NCBI RefSeq assembly: GCF_907164915.1
Contig: NC_061863.1
Span: 46,535,382 to 46,599,381, forward strand
Length of the DNA stretch: 64,000 bases
Direction of reading: 5' to 3'
From: Impatiens glandulifera
Lineage: Eukaryota > Streptophyta > Magnoliopsida > Ericales > Balsaminaceae
This document shows positions 1 to 11,649 of this stretch, one piece after another. Each line of letters starts with the position of its first letter. Within the stretch, counting starts at the first letter, position 1. Position numbers and translations under genes: made by a program. The notes below the pieces were generated by a model. It was not told the origin of the DNA. It made no database searches and saw nothing but the letters and a program-made list of their open reading frames with translations.

Positions 1-1129
1 TTCCTCTGGGTTTTTTTTGCATTTGATTTGTTATGTTAACACAAAATTCCTTTTGCCTTAGGAGATGATGACAAGCCCATTATAAGATAATGCAACATAT
101 GCATAATATAAAATCACCAAGTCATTTAAAAAAATAAATTAAGCATGTTTATATAAGGGTTTAAACCTTAAACTAAACTTATAAACAAGATAACTAACTA
201 AGTTAAGAGATTTATTATTTTTTTTTATTAATTCTATATTGTTTTTAAAAATAGTTTAAAATAATTAAAAATAAATAAAAGTTGAATAGCGCACTCTAAC
301 TATACCCCATCCTAATAGTCGAACCTTAATTTAGCGTTATATAATTTATGATATGTGTTTGCATTGAGGTTAATGGTTGTATCGATATGTGTTAAGAATA
401 TGCATCGATTTTGTGTGACTTTGTTTAATAACATGTTCAGGTTCATTATTTGTAAAAAAAAAAAAAATCGTTATTTTTTAAATTTGTGAACAAAGATATA
501 TAATATGTTCATTTTCTTGAAGTTGTAATATCATTTCTTAATTTTGTATAGTTGCAAGAGGGAAGCAACTTTTATTCTCAATTTTGATATTCATATCTAA
601 ATTGATTTGATCTTTAGTGTTTCTTGTGAGAACTTGTAAAATATGTGTTCACCATATCAAATTTTGTCATGTTATTTCGAATTCCAAAAAGTTATGTTTG
701 AAAAATATGATTTTTAATGTTGAGTTTAAAATATTTCTAAATTCATCTCTCAAAATTTTTTGTGAGTATTTACCTTATTCATACTTTTGATATTTTTAAA
801 GTCTATTCCTACACATTTAGTTATGTTTTCTCATTTAACATGTTGAATTCCTTTTATTTTACTTTTAGTATTCTACCAAAATTACAAATTGGTCAATTAA
901 ATTTATAATTTTTTTGGTAATCAAAATTAAAAATTTGAAGATATTTAGATAATTTTGTAAATTTTCTATAAAAATAAATTAATTAGAACTTTTTTATGTT
1001 TAAATTAGAAGTTTTGTTTTTAATTCTCTCATACTCTTGATTTTTGTCTAAACACTTGTAGAACAATATCTTTCTTGGATCTATCTCATTCAATTAGGAA
1101 TTCCCATGTAAATCTCGCATATGGACTTG
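1..1129. other. AT-rich intergenic DNA
   Basis: No gene, RNA or clear element is visible. The stretch is AT-rich with short A and T runs and many stops in all frames. Confidence 0.6.
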
Positions 1130-1510
1130 GATGAATCGAAAGGTAAAAAATCAAAGCATTGAAAGGTAAACATAAAGACTTAGATGAATTGAAATATAAA
1201 AAATCAAATCATTAAAAAGTAAACATAACAATTAGTTTCTTATAACACTAGTTGTTACCTTCATTTTTCAGCTGAATACACTAATGAATTAAGACATAAA
1301 AATCAAAGCATTAAGAGGTAAACATAACAATTAATATTTTTACCCAAATTTGTTGTAATTTACCTTGAACGGTTTATCGAACAAAATTAAGAGCTAAAAA
1401 TCAAAATGTTAAAAATAAACCTAACAATTATTTCTCTTAGCAAAATATTTTGTCGTTTATGAGGTAAAATATTAAAAACATTGATTGATAAATATTACAA
1501 TTAGTTCTCT
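1130..1510. repeat. Degenerate tandem repeat of roughly 60-115 bp units
   Basis: The phrases aaaaatcaaagcatt, aggtaaacataa and acaattag recur in the same order at about 1145, 1195, 1300 and 1385, with drift between copies. It looks like an old, decayed minisatellite. No coding potential is seen. Confidence 0.5.
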
Positions 1511-1771
1511 TCAATTTTTTTTTTACCTTAATGTCTTTACTGTAACCAATTGTATTCAATTTAGCTCAAACTAATAAAAAAAAAAAATTACTTTTTTAAA
1601 CTCTTTCAAATATTCAAAATGAGTCAATAAATTTTATAAATCATTATTATTATTAACTAAAAAAAATTGTATTTTGACATTTTATTCAAATAACTAAAAA
1701 AAAAATTAATTTTTTTTTTACATCAAATCAAAACCCTGGTAAAATAAGAAACAAAAAGTGTAGGCAAAACA

Positions 1772-1780
1772 AAACCCTAA
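1772..1780 (+). promoter_or_regulatory. Telo-box-like motif upstream of the acidic protein gene
   Basis: The motif AAACCCTAA lies about 140 bp before the start codon, with related aaccctaac further down (about 1838). Telo-boxes are known in promoters of plant ribosomal, nucleolar and dividing-cell genes. Their role here is inferred from position only. Confidence 0.4.
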
Positions 1781-1912
1781 GGCTTTCCAATAAAAAAGGC
1801 TCTTCTTGTCACTCTGTTCTGCCCGTGCCCCAAAACCCAACCCTAACTGTACACATTTCTCTTTTCTCTCTCTATAATTTGATAACACGCCCTTGGAGAG
1901 TGACTGGCAGCA

Positions 1913-2920
1913 ATGGAGGTCGATGGGTTTCGTTCTAACTTGGCAGTTTCGGTCTGCTCGGTCGTGGCCGGAGAGACTCTATTGTCTGCACAGAGGTTCT
2001 TTGCTTACCTCTACCTTACGCTGGTAAATACTTTTCCTCCTTCTCTTTCGTTTCTTCGAAGATGAAGCTAGAATCTTTCGTCTGTTAGCAGTGATTGTGA
2101 TTGATTTTGAACTGTTGAATGTTGCTCTGCTTTCTGGGTTTTAGTTCTAGGGTTTTCTTGCGAAAAACGAAACAGGGTCTTCACACTGCTCAATTTTGGG
2201 CTTTAGTTCGTAGATATCTTGTTTTCGCAGTTCAACTGAGGGGGGTTTTGTTTATTAGAACTTGTGATCTTACTCGATAATAGTGTTGCCTAGTTCTAGG
2301 GCTTTTAGAATGGAAGAGAAAGAGGCCTCTTTGTATTTGAGACTGATTCTGAAGGATTGATTCCCTTTAAAGCTGATATCTTGAATTCTAAGCTTTTTGT
2401 TGTTTCATTTTTCTTTCACAGACTGCAATAGCTCTAAACAATTTGAATGGGTTTCCAGAATTTACTGGGACAGATGAGAGGTAATGAGTTTTTTCAATTG
2501 ATACAAGCTGTATGTATATTTTACTGCCTTACCATATGTTTAAAAGTCAATTATTGCAGGTTTCCCCTAGCTGAACTTAATAAAAGGCAACAACCCTGCC
2601 TTGAAAACAAAGATGCCAGTGATTCCGAAAATGATGATGGAGAGGATGATGATGAAGATGATGATAAGGATGATGAAGATGATGATGCGGGGGATGAAGA
2701 TTTCTCGGGTGAAGAAGGTGCAGATGACGACGATGATGATGAAGCCGATCCCAATGAGGAACCCAAGTCTAATGGCAAGAAAGGTGGTAGTGATGATGAG
2801 GAAGATGATGAAGAAGAAGATGACGATGAAGACGATGATGAGGACGATGATGATGATGATGAGGATGAAGACGATGATGAAGAAGATGAAGACCAACCAC
2901 CTCCTAAGAAGAGGAAGTAG
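1913..2920 (+). CDS. Acidic nuclear-type protein with Asp/Glu-rich tail (unknown function)
   Basis: Three exons, 1913-2023, 2422-2480 and 2560-2920, with GT-AG introns, join into an open frame of 176 residues. The first 57 or so residues form an ordinary non-repetitive region (starting MEVDGFRSNLAVSV). A short linker follows, then about 100 residues made almost entirely of Asp and Glu with a few Gly, Ser and Lys. The protein ends in PPPKKRK, a classic basic nuclear-import signal. I do not recognise a catalytic domain. Database entries for such proteins are often named after the acidic tail of fungal VHS3, which is probably only compositional similarity. Acidic tails of this kind are common in histone-binding and nucleolar proteins, so a chromatin role is a guess. 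A longer unspliced reading from 2447 exists, but it would run through intron 2 and lose the N-terminal region. The gene converges with the CDC26 gene downstream. Confidence 0.8.
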
Positions 2921-3328
2921 TTTAAGAAATGAGCTTTAGGTTGTTTTATCTTTATGGATTCTTTTTAAGGTTGTTCTGGATCTCTGTTAATTTGTGACTT
3001 GTGCTGTATGTGGAGTTTGTATTTGACTAGCCAATTGGGGATATTTCTGTAGCGTTTCTAAACTTGAAAACATTTTCAACTCAATTGTTTCTTGACTAAA
3101 CTAGAAATAACTGCAACAAATGAGACAAGAAAAAACACAGATTCAATGAAAGTGTCACTGGACTTAATATTGTTATTCAAGAACCATTCATTGTTTTGTT
3201 ACTCAGTTCAGATTGAAAAAACCTCCATTGACACACACATACACACACGTACAAAAGAAGAAAGATAAGGAAACACAGATTTAAGGGTATTTTTGGATGG
3301 TATTCCAGAGAGATTGGGTGATCTTCTT

Positions 3329-3520
3329 CTATGAAGAATTCAGTCCGATTCGCTGGGATTTGGAGATTGGGTCTTTGGTGGAATGGGGCAAGAGTTGAAG
3401 GAGATTGATGGCGGCACGTGGGGTTGCCTCGGCTACTACCATGGCACCTCGTTTGTGAGATTCAAGTTCTTGTTTGTCTTCCATCTTCACTTCGATCTTG
3501 CTTGCTTTTCTCCTCAGCAT
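3329..3520 (-). CDS. Anaphase-promoting complex subunit CDC26
   Basis: One exon encodes 63 residues. The N-terminus MLRRKASKIEVKMEDKQELE matches the invariant start of CDC26 proteins: MLRRK, then a basic-hydrophobic stretch and an acidic helix. The C-terminus carries the family's RIGL motif (KSQRIGLNSS). CDC26 is a very small subunit of the APC/C ubiquitin ligase. In other organisms its N-terminus threads into the TPR groove of APC6/CDC16 and stabilises it, which supports cell-cycle progression. The size fits plant CDC26. The gene is tail-to-tail with the acidic protein gene, with about 400 bp between the stops. Upstream (3660-3690) there are GGCCCA/TGGGCT elements, typical site-II boxes of plant cell-cycle and housekeeping promoters. 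Its short length makes it easy to miss in automatic annotation. Confidence 0.82.
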   Translation of the reverse strand: MLRRKASKIEVKMEDKQELESHKRGAMVVAEATPRAAINLLQLLPHSTKDPISKSQRIGLNSS

Positions 3521-3599
3521 CTTTCTTCTTCTTCGTCTTCTTCACAAATCAGCAATAAAGATGGTTTCTTTTCATCTTTAAAAAGCAAACCCTGATCAG

Positions 3600-4740
3600 G
3601 AATATAAACAATCAAATCCCTAAATCATGACTCATCACCGTCATTCCTTATTACTTACACACTCGGCCCATTCAATTTCAAATATGGGCTTCTTAACAAA
3701 GTCTTATTTCTTTCAATTTTTTCCTTTAGTTGAAAGATTACAAAATCAGCAAATTTATAGTCTCTTTCTTTTTAATATATATATATATTTTTAATTTTTT
3801 TATATTATCTATTATCGATGATTTATGAACTCGATAAGATGTTGCGAGCGATTTTTTTGTGTTATTTATATATTTTTTTATTTCATGTTTGTGTGTCAAT
3901 TGTGGTACCGTGAATTGGGCTGCCCAATCACGTAAAAAAATAACGTGATAATTATTTTATTTTTCATAACGACTATGCTAAACACTTTTTTTTAATTTAT
4001 TTTGTTAAATATAATTTACTAAAACTTTTATTTTTGTTGTAATAAATGTACTGTGCTCCGATGGCGGGTTGTCTTAACCCGTTTGTTTGTTGGGCTTACT
4101 CAATAGTCGGGGCGTGCTGTTACGATAAAATAACTATTTTTAAGTGTTTGTCCAAACCCACTTGCTATGTTTCCAGCTTATAGAGTAACATTAACTCAAA
4201 CTGTAAACTTATTTTTTGTGTTAATAAAAAAAACTAAGAGTCAAAGTAAATTAAGTGTTAATAAATTGGACTAATGTGCACTCAATGTATTTTTTAGAAC
4301 TATGAGACATGAATAAAGAGTTTGAATTCTCAATTTCAATTATGATTTCACACTAAACTTCAAACTATATTAATTAATGATTTAAATGTGAAGGTAACGG
4401 AAGAAAAAACATGTATAAAATGAAATATATTTTACATGACATGTAAAAGTAAGATGATAAATCATGTGACTAGATTAAAATATAATTAATTATCTTTTAT
4501 CTTCTATTACACAAATATAACTAGAGATAACAAATAAATTAATAAAAAGTTTGTACTTTTTTTTTCATCCCCTCGAATCCTCCATGCATTTGAAAATTGA
4601 AAAAGTTCATCCCTTTCTCTTTTCCTCAGCAATCTTTTTATTCACTTCCCAAAGCAAAGCATAGAAAAAATACCCACCCTCTCTTTATTTCTTCATGCAT
4701 TCTCTTTTTCTAATCTTAATTCTCCTATCCTAGTCCTCTA
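3600..4740. other. Intergenic region between CDC26 and the heparanase-like gene
   Basis: This is shared 5' DNA for two divergent genes. It is AT-rich, and the last 200 bp before 4741 is CT-rich, as expected of a plant leader. CATGCA (RY-type) motifs occur near 4583 and 4695. Nothing else is seen. Confidence 0.5.
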
Positions 4741-6847
4741 ATGGGTTTCAAGGTTCTTGAATTTGTGTTATGGGTTTTAATTATAAGTTCAACCTTCACT
4801 AATAATTTGGTAATGAGCTCGAATCAAGTCGGAATTCAAGAGATTATTACTAAAGGCAATATTCTTGTAGATGGTAACAAGGTGATTGGAAAAACAGACA
4901 CTAATTTCGTCTGCGCCACCTTGGATTGGTGGCCTCATGACAAATGTGATTATGGTTCTTGTAGCTGGAATCAATCATCTCTTCTAAATCTGGTCAGAAA
5001 ATCTCAATATATAGCTAACAAATTATAATTTAAGATATTGATTGTGATTTGTGTATGCAGGATCTCAACAACAAGATACTAATGAATGCTGTAAAAGCAT
5101 TTTCACCCCTGAAGTTGAGGTTAGGAGGAACATTACAAGACAGGATCATATATGAAACAGAGGATTCAGCATCACAGCCGCCACCCTGCATTCCCTTCTC
5201 CAAGAACAGCTCCAGCTTGTTTGGTTTCAATAAGGGTTGTCTCCCCTTGCGTAGATGGGATCAACTCAATACCTTTTTTAACAAATCCGGGTAAACTCAT
5301 AAATTTAATTAAAAAAAAATGAAGAAAGAAAGGAAAACTAACTTCATTTTATCTATATAGGGCGATGGTTGTGTTTGGATTAAATGTTTTGAATGGAAGA
5401 TCTATAAAGAATGGATCTGTTGTAGGATCATGGGATCCTACAAATGCGAAATCTTTGATTGAATATTCTCTTAGAAAAGGTTACAACATCCTTGGTTGGG
5501 AGCTTGGTATGTATTATAGAAAAATTCACTGTTTTTTTCATATTTATGTAAGTATTCATTTACTTAGCTTCTTAATTAGGAAACGAGTTAACTGGAACTG
5601 GAAGTGCGATTAGAATTGAACCAGATCAATATGCATCGGACATAATCTCTTTCAATAATGTAATTTGGGAAGCTTATAAGAATGAGAAAGTAAAACCATT
5701 GATTTTAGCTCCTGGAGGATTCTTTAATCCAGTTTGGTTCAAAGAATTCCTTCATAAAACAACTTCAACTCATCTTGATGTTGTCACTCACCATATATAC
5801 AATCTTGGACCAGGTAAGTAAGTACTAATTAATTTATGAATGACCAATCACGGTTGTTGTACTGTCGTTAAAAGTTTCATTTTTATTACTAGGATCCGAC
5901 AAGAACCTGGTTGATAAGATTCTAAACCCGTCTGTGTTTGAACATGGGGTGGTGGATACGTTTAAAGGGTTGAGAAAAGTTATCAACAATTCTGATCATC
6001 ATAATTCGGTTCAAGCTTGGGTGGGAGAAGCTGGAGGTGTTTACAATAGTGGTAGAAATCAAGTTACCAATACCTTTCTTGATAGTTTCTGGTAATGAAT
6101 TAAGATCAAACAAATGATGTTTAATTTCTTAAGAACATAGAACAATAATTAATTAACAATACAGGTACTTGGATCAGCTTGGATTAGCATCCACTTATGA
6201 TACAAAAACATACTGTCGACAGTCATTAGTTGGTGGAAACTATGGCATGCTAAATACAACCACTTTTAAGCCCAATCCAGATTACTACAGGTATAATACT
6301 AGCTAATTAACCTGATTAATTACTAGCCCAATCTTGATCATAATTTGTCTGTTCTTGTTCGTTTGAACTTTGAAGTGCTCTTCTATGGCACCGGTTGATG
6401 GGAAAGAAGGTCTTATGGACTAACTTTTCTGGGTCGAAAAAGATTCGGGCTTATGCTCACTGCTCAAAGCAATCACGAGGAATCACTTTGTTGTTGATCA
6501 ATTTGGATAAGAGGAGTAAGGTTGAGGCGAAATTGAAGGCTGTTGTTAATGGGACTAGTAGTTGCAGGCGCAAACACAGATCGGGCGGCCATCATCATCA
6601 TCATCATGGTGATCATATTCACCGGAAAAGGATTAGAGTAAGGGAGGAGTATGGTTTAACGGGTAAGGATGGGAATTTGCAGAATCAGAGTGTGTTGCTT
6701 AATGGTAAGGAGTTGAATGTTGATGATGAAGATAATATACCTCCAATGGAACCTGTCATTGTAAATGCAAAAGAACCCATAACCATTGCTCCTCTTTCCA
6801 TTTTGTTTGTTCATATCCCATATCTTTGCCTTCCTGCTTGTTCCTAA
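4741..6847 (+). CDS. Heparanase-like protein (glycoside hydrolase family 79)
   Basis: Seven exons (4741-4992, 5061-5290, 5361-5506, 5580-5813, 5893-6091, 6165-6290, 6376-6847) splice to 552 residues. The first 25 or so are a hydrophobic signal peptide. A (beta/alpha)8 clan-A hydrolase domain follows, with the expected acid/base Glu in GWELGNELTG (about residue 212) and nucleophile Glu in WVGEAGG (about 333). The spacing of about 120 residues fits GH79. The conserved stretches [11 protein letters not shown] and LRLGGTLQD are also present. Plant members act in the wall or secretory path, probably on glucuronic-acid-bearing arabinogalactan proteins; GUS2-like enzymes are the closest type I recall. 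C-terminal to the catalytic fold, within the beta-sandwich part, is an unusual insertion with six consecutive His (about 468-473) followed by GDHIH and a basic run. Substrate and localisation are inferred from family. Confidence 0.93.
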
Positions 6848-6997
6848 ATTCTGAATTCTCTTTTGATTCAATTTTATATTGTAATGTTTAAAACTCTCAT
6901 TTTCTTTTCAAATTTAATAAGTATTTGTTTTTGTTTTAAAAGTTTGTCATAATTTTAGATTCTAAACAATTTTTATTTTTATTTTTTTAAATACAGT

Positions 6998-7091
6998 CAG
7001 TTTGAATTTCTTTGAAAAAGAGCAGGTCGAACAAATAAATCATACAGTTTGAATTTCTTTGAAAAAGAGCAAGTCGAACAAATAAATCATA
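6998..7091. repeat. 47-bp tandem duplication
   Basis: Two adjacent copies of a 47-bp unit (6998-7044 and 7045-7091) differ at about one base. This is a recent local duplication in the 3' flank of the heparanase-like gene. Confidence 0.85.
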
Positions 7092-7174
7092 CGTTGTTGA
7101 AAAAATAACTACAGAAGGTTGATAAACAATGCCGTAAAATGTTCACATGTGATAATTCACTATTTATGTATATG

Positions 7175-7396
7175 CAGGGGCGGAGCCAAGTAAAAGCCGG
7201 CCCGGGCTGTAGCCCGGGTAGCCCTAATTAGACTGTATGTATTCATCAATAAATAGACTGTATGTATGGAAGGCATTGGCGACAACAAACTTGATTTATT
7301 TTGTTTGTTTATTTGATATTATTATAAAACTAGACCGGATAAATTTTTTTAATAAAAAATTAGCCCGGGTAGATTTTAAATCCTGACTCCGTTCTG
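7175..7396. mobile_element. Short non-autonomous hAT-like element (MITE)
   Basis: A 222-bp unit starts CAGGGGCGGAGCCA and ends with the imperfect inverse (TGACTCCGTTCTG). It is flanked by the near-perfect 8-bp duplication tgtatatg/cgtatatg. The 8-bp duplication and the CAGGG-type ends point to the hAT superfamily. It has no coding capacity and contains a GC-rich palindrome (gcccgggctgtagcccgggt) near its left end. Confidence 0.7.
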
Positions 7397-7399
7397 CGT

Positions 7400-8240
7400 A
7401 TATGATCAAAATAATGAATTACATAGACAAGACAGATTTACTCAGAGAGGCTTAAGAGTTCATCTCGATTTTCTTTTATATAATTATTTATTTATTTTAA
7501 GATAAAAATGTGACATAATTTATAATTTCTTAATTATTTTCAATTTAATTCATTGTTTATTTCTCTAATTAAAAAAAAAGAAAGATAAAACTCAAATTCA
7601 TTCATTAGTTTTATCCATATTTTTTCCTTTAATGTTTTAATTCATCCTAAAAATTTTCAAGCCACTACACCTTTTTTTTATTATTTATGTATAAATCAAA
7701 TGAAAAGATCATCCATAATTATTTATTTAAACAAAAGAGAAAAAAGACGGATTTCGGTTAAAAAAAAAAAATGTAAATAGACCATATAAATTATTGTATA
7801 TATTATTATCGAGTAACCCATAAAAAATTGAAAGTATTATTTGAATTAAAAAATTTAATGACAAAAAATATCCTGCGAACTCAACATAGTCATAAAATTA
7901 TTATAAAATTGACACTTAAAAAATATATGAAATAACCAATAACAAAATTGATTAAATTCAGTTTATCTAAATGATATTTATAAGTATAAATAAGAAATAT
8001 TGATTTCCTAATTTAATATTAAATTTGTATTAAATTAACGTTAGAAAGAATGATTATGATTATTATTAACACTTATCATTACAACAACTGTTACCGTTTA
8101 TAATAAGCAAATCAATATGCTCCAAAAGAAGATCCGAATCTTCTTACCCGACATAAGAACATTCCGACCCAATATGCGAATCAAACGCCATTTTTATATG
8201 TAATTTCCCCCATTATTTCAAACCAGAACCCAATTTCACT
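7400..8240. other. AT-rich intergenic DNA upstream of MGDG synthase
   Basis: No gene is seen. After about 8225 the sequence becomes CT-rich (cttcttcttcttcatctctc), which probably marks the transcribed leader of the next gene. Confidence 0.5.
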
Positions 8241-8385
8241 CTTCTTCTTCTTCATCTCTCTATCTCTCTCGCACTGTATTTTTCTCTGTTCTAGTACACC
8301 ATCATCTGTCTCCATCTCTCCATATGTATCTTCTTCACTCCCTCTAATTCGAAGAAACGCCTCTCACTGTTTCCATTATTATTTC

Positions 8386-8540
8386 GTAAGCTTTTTTAAG
8401 GTTTCATATTCATACTTGTGTTCAACCTTAAGAAGCTTTTATTAAATTTCACAAAAGTTTGAAACAGTACCATGTTTTATACAGACTTAACGAGAAAGTC
8501 TACTACTTTCTTTTTGATTATATAAACACACATAGAGCAG
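8386..8540 (+). other. Possible 5'-UTR intron of the MGDG synthase gene
   Basis: A GTAAG donor follows ttatttc at about 8386, and an AG acceptor (agagcag) lies at 8540, 21 bp before the start codon. The CT-rich leader begins some 150 bp before the donor. A 5'-UTR intron would explain the distance. The competing reading is a TATA-like tatataaac at about 8518 with a very short leader. Confidence 0.4.
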
Positions 8541-8561
8541 CAGACAGACTTGTACGTAAAT

Positions 8562-10447
8562 ATGGTGATGATGGCAGCTTCACCTAGGAGATCGATCGGT
8601 ACTGTGTTTCAGAGAGTCGGATTATACGCCCCACAGAAGAGATTCAAGTGTTACGAGGAGGTTAAGGAAACTATGGAGATGGATCAGATTTGTGCTGAAC
8701 GGACTAAGAATGTGCTTATTCTTATGAGTGACACCGGCGGCGGCCACCGTGCATCTGCTGAAGCCATTCGTGATGCTTTTTGTTTGGAATTTGGAGATCA
8801 ATATAGGGTCTTGATCACTTTTCTCTCTAAATGTTTTTCCAATTGAGCTTTATTTGAAATGGGTTGTTGATTTTTCAGGTTTTTGTGAAGGATGTTTGGA
8901 AGGAGTATACTGGGTGGCCGTTGAATAATATGGAGAGATCTTATAAGTTTATGGTTAAACATCCTCGGCTTTGGAAAGTTGCGTTTCATACTACTTCACC
9001 TCAATGGATTCATTCGTCTTATCTTGCTGCCTTTGCTGCTTATTATGCTAAGTATAGTACAAACACAAACACTTGATTTGGATTGAAACTAATGTTTAAG
9101 TTTCCTAATTTGGGTTCGTTTTGTCTCTGTTCAATGTTCAAAGGGAGGTGGAAACTGGATTGATGGAATATAAACCAGACATTATCATTAGTGTTCATCC
9201 TTTAATGCAGCATATCCCTTTATGTGTTCTGAAATGGCAACGTCTACAGAAGAAAGTCATATTTGTTACTGTCGTTACAGATCTCAACACCTGCCATAGA
9301 ACATGGTTCGTTTTTCATTCCCATTTTTCAAATCCCAATCTATTCTCTAAAACTCGGGTATTTCGAACATCAGGTTTCACTATGGAGTTGATCGGCTTTA
9401 CTGTCCGTCGAGAGAAGTGGGATACAGGGCGCTTCTTGATGGTCTAGAGGAAACCCAACTACGTGTGTTTGGCTTGCCAATTCGACCATCATTTTGCCGG
9501 GCTGTTCTCAACAAGGTGAGTGTGTCATTGATTCTAATCTCATTTTGTCTTTGAATTGGTTTTGATGAATTGGGTGGTTTTGAATTTGACAGGATGATCT
9601 TAGAGTGGAGCTTGAGATGGACAGAGTTCTTCCTGCGGTTCTGCTTATGGGAGGTGGTGAAGGAATGGGACCTGTTATGGAAACTGCAAAGGCACTAGAT
9701 GAATATCTTGTTAATAAATTCGGAAAGCCTAAGGGACAACTGATCATTATATGTGGGAGGAACAAAGATTTGCTTACTTCTTTGCAGTCATTTCAATGGA
9801 GAATACCAGTTAAGGTATTAGGTTTCCAAAATCAAATGGAGAAATGGATGGGTGCTTGTGATTGCATAATCACCAAAGTATGTTCTCATTTTGTTCTTAC
9901 CAACCCAATCCCAATTGGAGGTTACTAGAATTATCCATAACTTATGGGTTTACTTACAGGCAGGACCCGGGACCATTGCTGAGGCGTTGATTCGGGGTCT
10001 ACCCATTATTCTAAACGACTACATACCCGGACAAGTAAGAAACTTGCAAGACACAGACAGTCACTACTAAGTTATGTTTTCAAATGGGTCCAATACAGTT
10101 TCATTGATGCTTAACATTTATGTTAGGAAAAGGGAAATGTTCCATATGTAGTTGACAATGGTGCTGGAATCTTCACAAGGGATCCCGAGGAAACAGGAAG
10201 GAAAGTGGCAGAATGGTTCGGCACTAATAAGAAGAAGGGTGGTGAAGAACTGAGAAGGATGTCTGCAAATGCATTAAAATTAGCACAACCAAATGCGGTT
10301 TTTGACATTGTAAAGGACATCCACAAACTGGCATGCCAACAACAGCAGCAAGAACAGCAACATGAACAGCAACAACAGGGTCTTGATCATCAAACTAACA
10401 ACAACATCTCTTACAAGCTGACAGCTTCCTTCTTCAACATAATTTAA
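8562..10447 (+). CDS. Monogalactosyldiacylglycerol synthase, type B (MGD2/MGD3-like)
   Basis: Seven exons (8562-8807, 8879-9051, 9144-9305, 9374-9515, 9593-9877, 9960-10034, 10127-10447) give 467 residues. The enzyme transfers galactose from UDP-Gal to diacylglycerol, making the main plastid galactolipid. The N-terminal MGDG-synthase domain begins with the Gly-rich loop [14 protein letters not shown] (about 55-68). The C-terminal GT28 domain has [10 protein letters not shown] and the UDP-sugar site [16 protein letters not shown] (from about 337). There is no long N-terminal transit peptide, only about 50 residues before the catalytic core. That is the mark of type-B enzymes, which sit at the outer envelope and are induced by phosphate starvation in Arabidopsis. 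The C-terminus after about residue 431 is a Gln-rich tail ([15 protein letters not shown]) that I do not know from other MGDs. The start is the first in-frame ATG; an upstream TTG is not needed. Confidence 0.93.
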
Positions 10448-11640
10448 ATCTAGTGTGTGTCATGTACATGAATTAGGAATCTGTCATAGTCAAAGAAAGT
10501 GAAACCTTAAAAAATTATTTGATAAAATAGATTGGGGAAGTAGTAGTGGTAGTTTCTCTTAAATTTTTCTGCAGAAGATAGCAGCAGCAAAGCAATACAA
10601 GCTTATGCAATAATTTTGCATGATTGAATATTTATAATCTTGAAGGTGACCTTTTCTTTTGTCCTAATAAATGGGTAAACAAGAAACTGCTATTACGATT
10701 TGTTCTTAGCCTGGTAATAGAGACGCTCTTGATAACAAGTACAAATACAATCAATAATATAATATATCAAATGACTAATTTATCGAAGAACTTTCCTGCC
10801 CTTTCTTCTTCTTCTTCAATTTATCTATTATTCAAAATGAAGAACTTTTTCTTCTGCAAATGGGAGTCCAAGACATTTATGCCTAACTAACGAATAGAAG
10901 GAAACCCATAAATTTAAATGTGACCGGTTTGAAAAAGTGCCTTAGACTTTCTCATTGGCAATTGGACTATTTTGAAAAATCACTTGTCATTTTAGAAAAA
11001 ATAAAAGTAATCACATCTCCCAAACAAATTTCTTTTGGCCTTTTTTATTTTTTATTTTATGGTTTGAATTAGGGTTGTTTTTATATAATAAGACTAGGAA
11101 ACAACTAAATTTAACCCATTTAATTTAATAAAATTTTAAGTTTTTTAAATAATATTTTATTTAAAAACTCCAATAAATAATTATTTAAAATAAATATCTT
11201 ATTTATAAATTTAAAATAATTAAACACAAATTAAATAAATATTTTGGAATCAATTTTGTATTCATTAAAATATAAAATAATTAAAATAAATGTAAAGAGC
11301 AAAATTTTAAACCAGAAATAAATAATAATTTTGAGAAAAGATTATATTATTAGTCTCAAAATTATTAAAATTTAGTTTATAAACAAATAACTAGTTAGGA
11401 CAAGGTTATATTCTTTAATCCCAAATTAATTAAATTTAAGACTTAATTAAATAAAATAATTATTTTAAACAAATATTGTAATTATTTAAATTCAAATGAT
11501 TAAAAATAATGCCCTAAAATACCCAACAAAATAAATAAAATAAGCAAAGAATAATTTATATATATATATATATATTATTTTTTGTTTGTTTATTTTGCAT
11601 GTATATATAAAAAAAAAGTAAATGACTAAACAAGACCTAA
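10448..11640. other. 3' flank and AT-rich intergenic DNA
   Basis: The first 200 bp are probably the 3' UTR of the MGDG synthase gene. The rest is AT-rich with a short TA run near 11559-11575. No gene is seen. Confidence 0.5.
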
Positions 11641-11649
11641 GTTGTTTGA

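Noticed and set aside
2551..2939. Long open frames on both strands over the acidic tail (Ser-rich, Ile-rich and Met/Lys-rich readings)
   Set aside because: They are shadow frames of the GAT/GAA/GAC repeats that encode the Asp/Glu tail.
6590..6607. Six-His run as an engineered affinity tag
   Set aside because: It is internal to a native intron-containing gene, embedded in other His and basic residues, and has no vector sequence around it.
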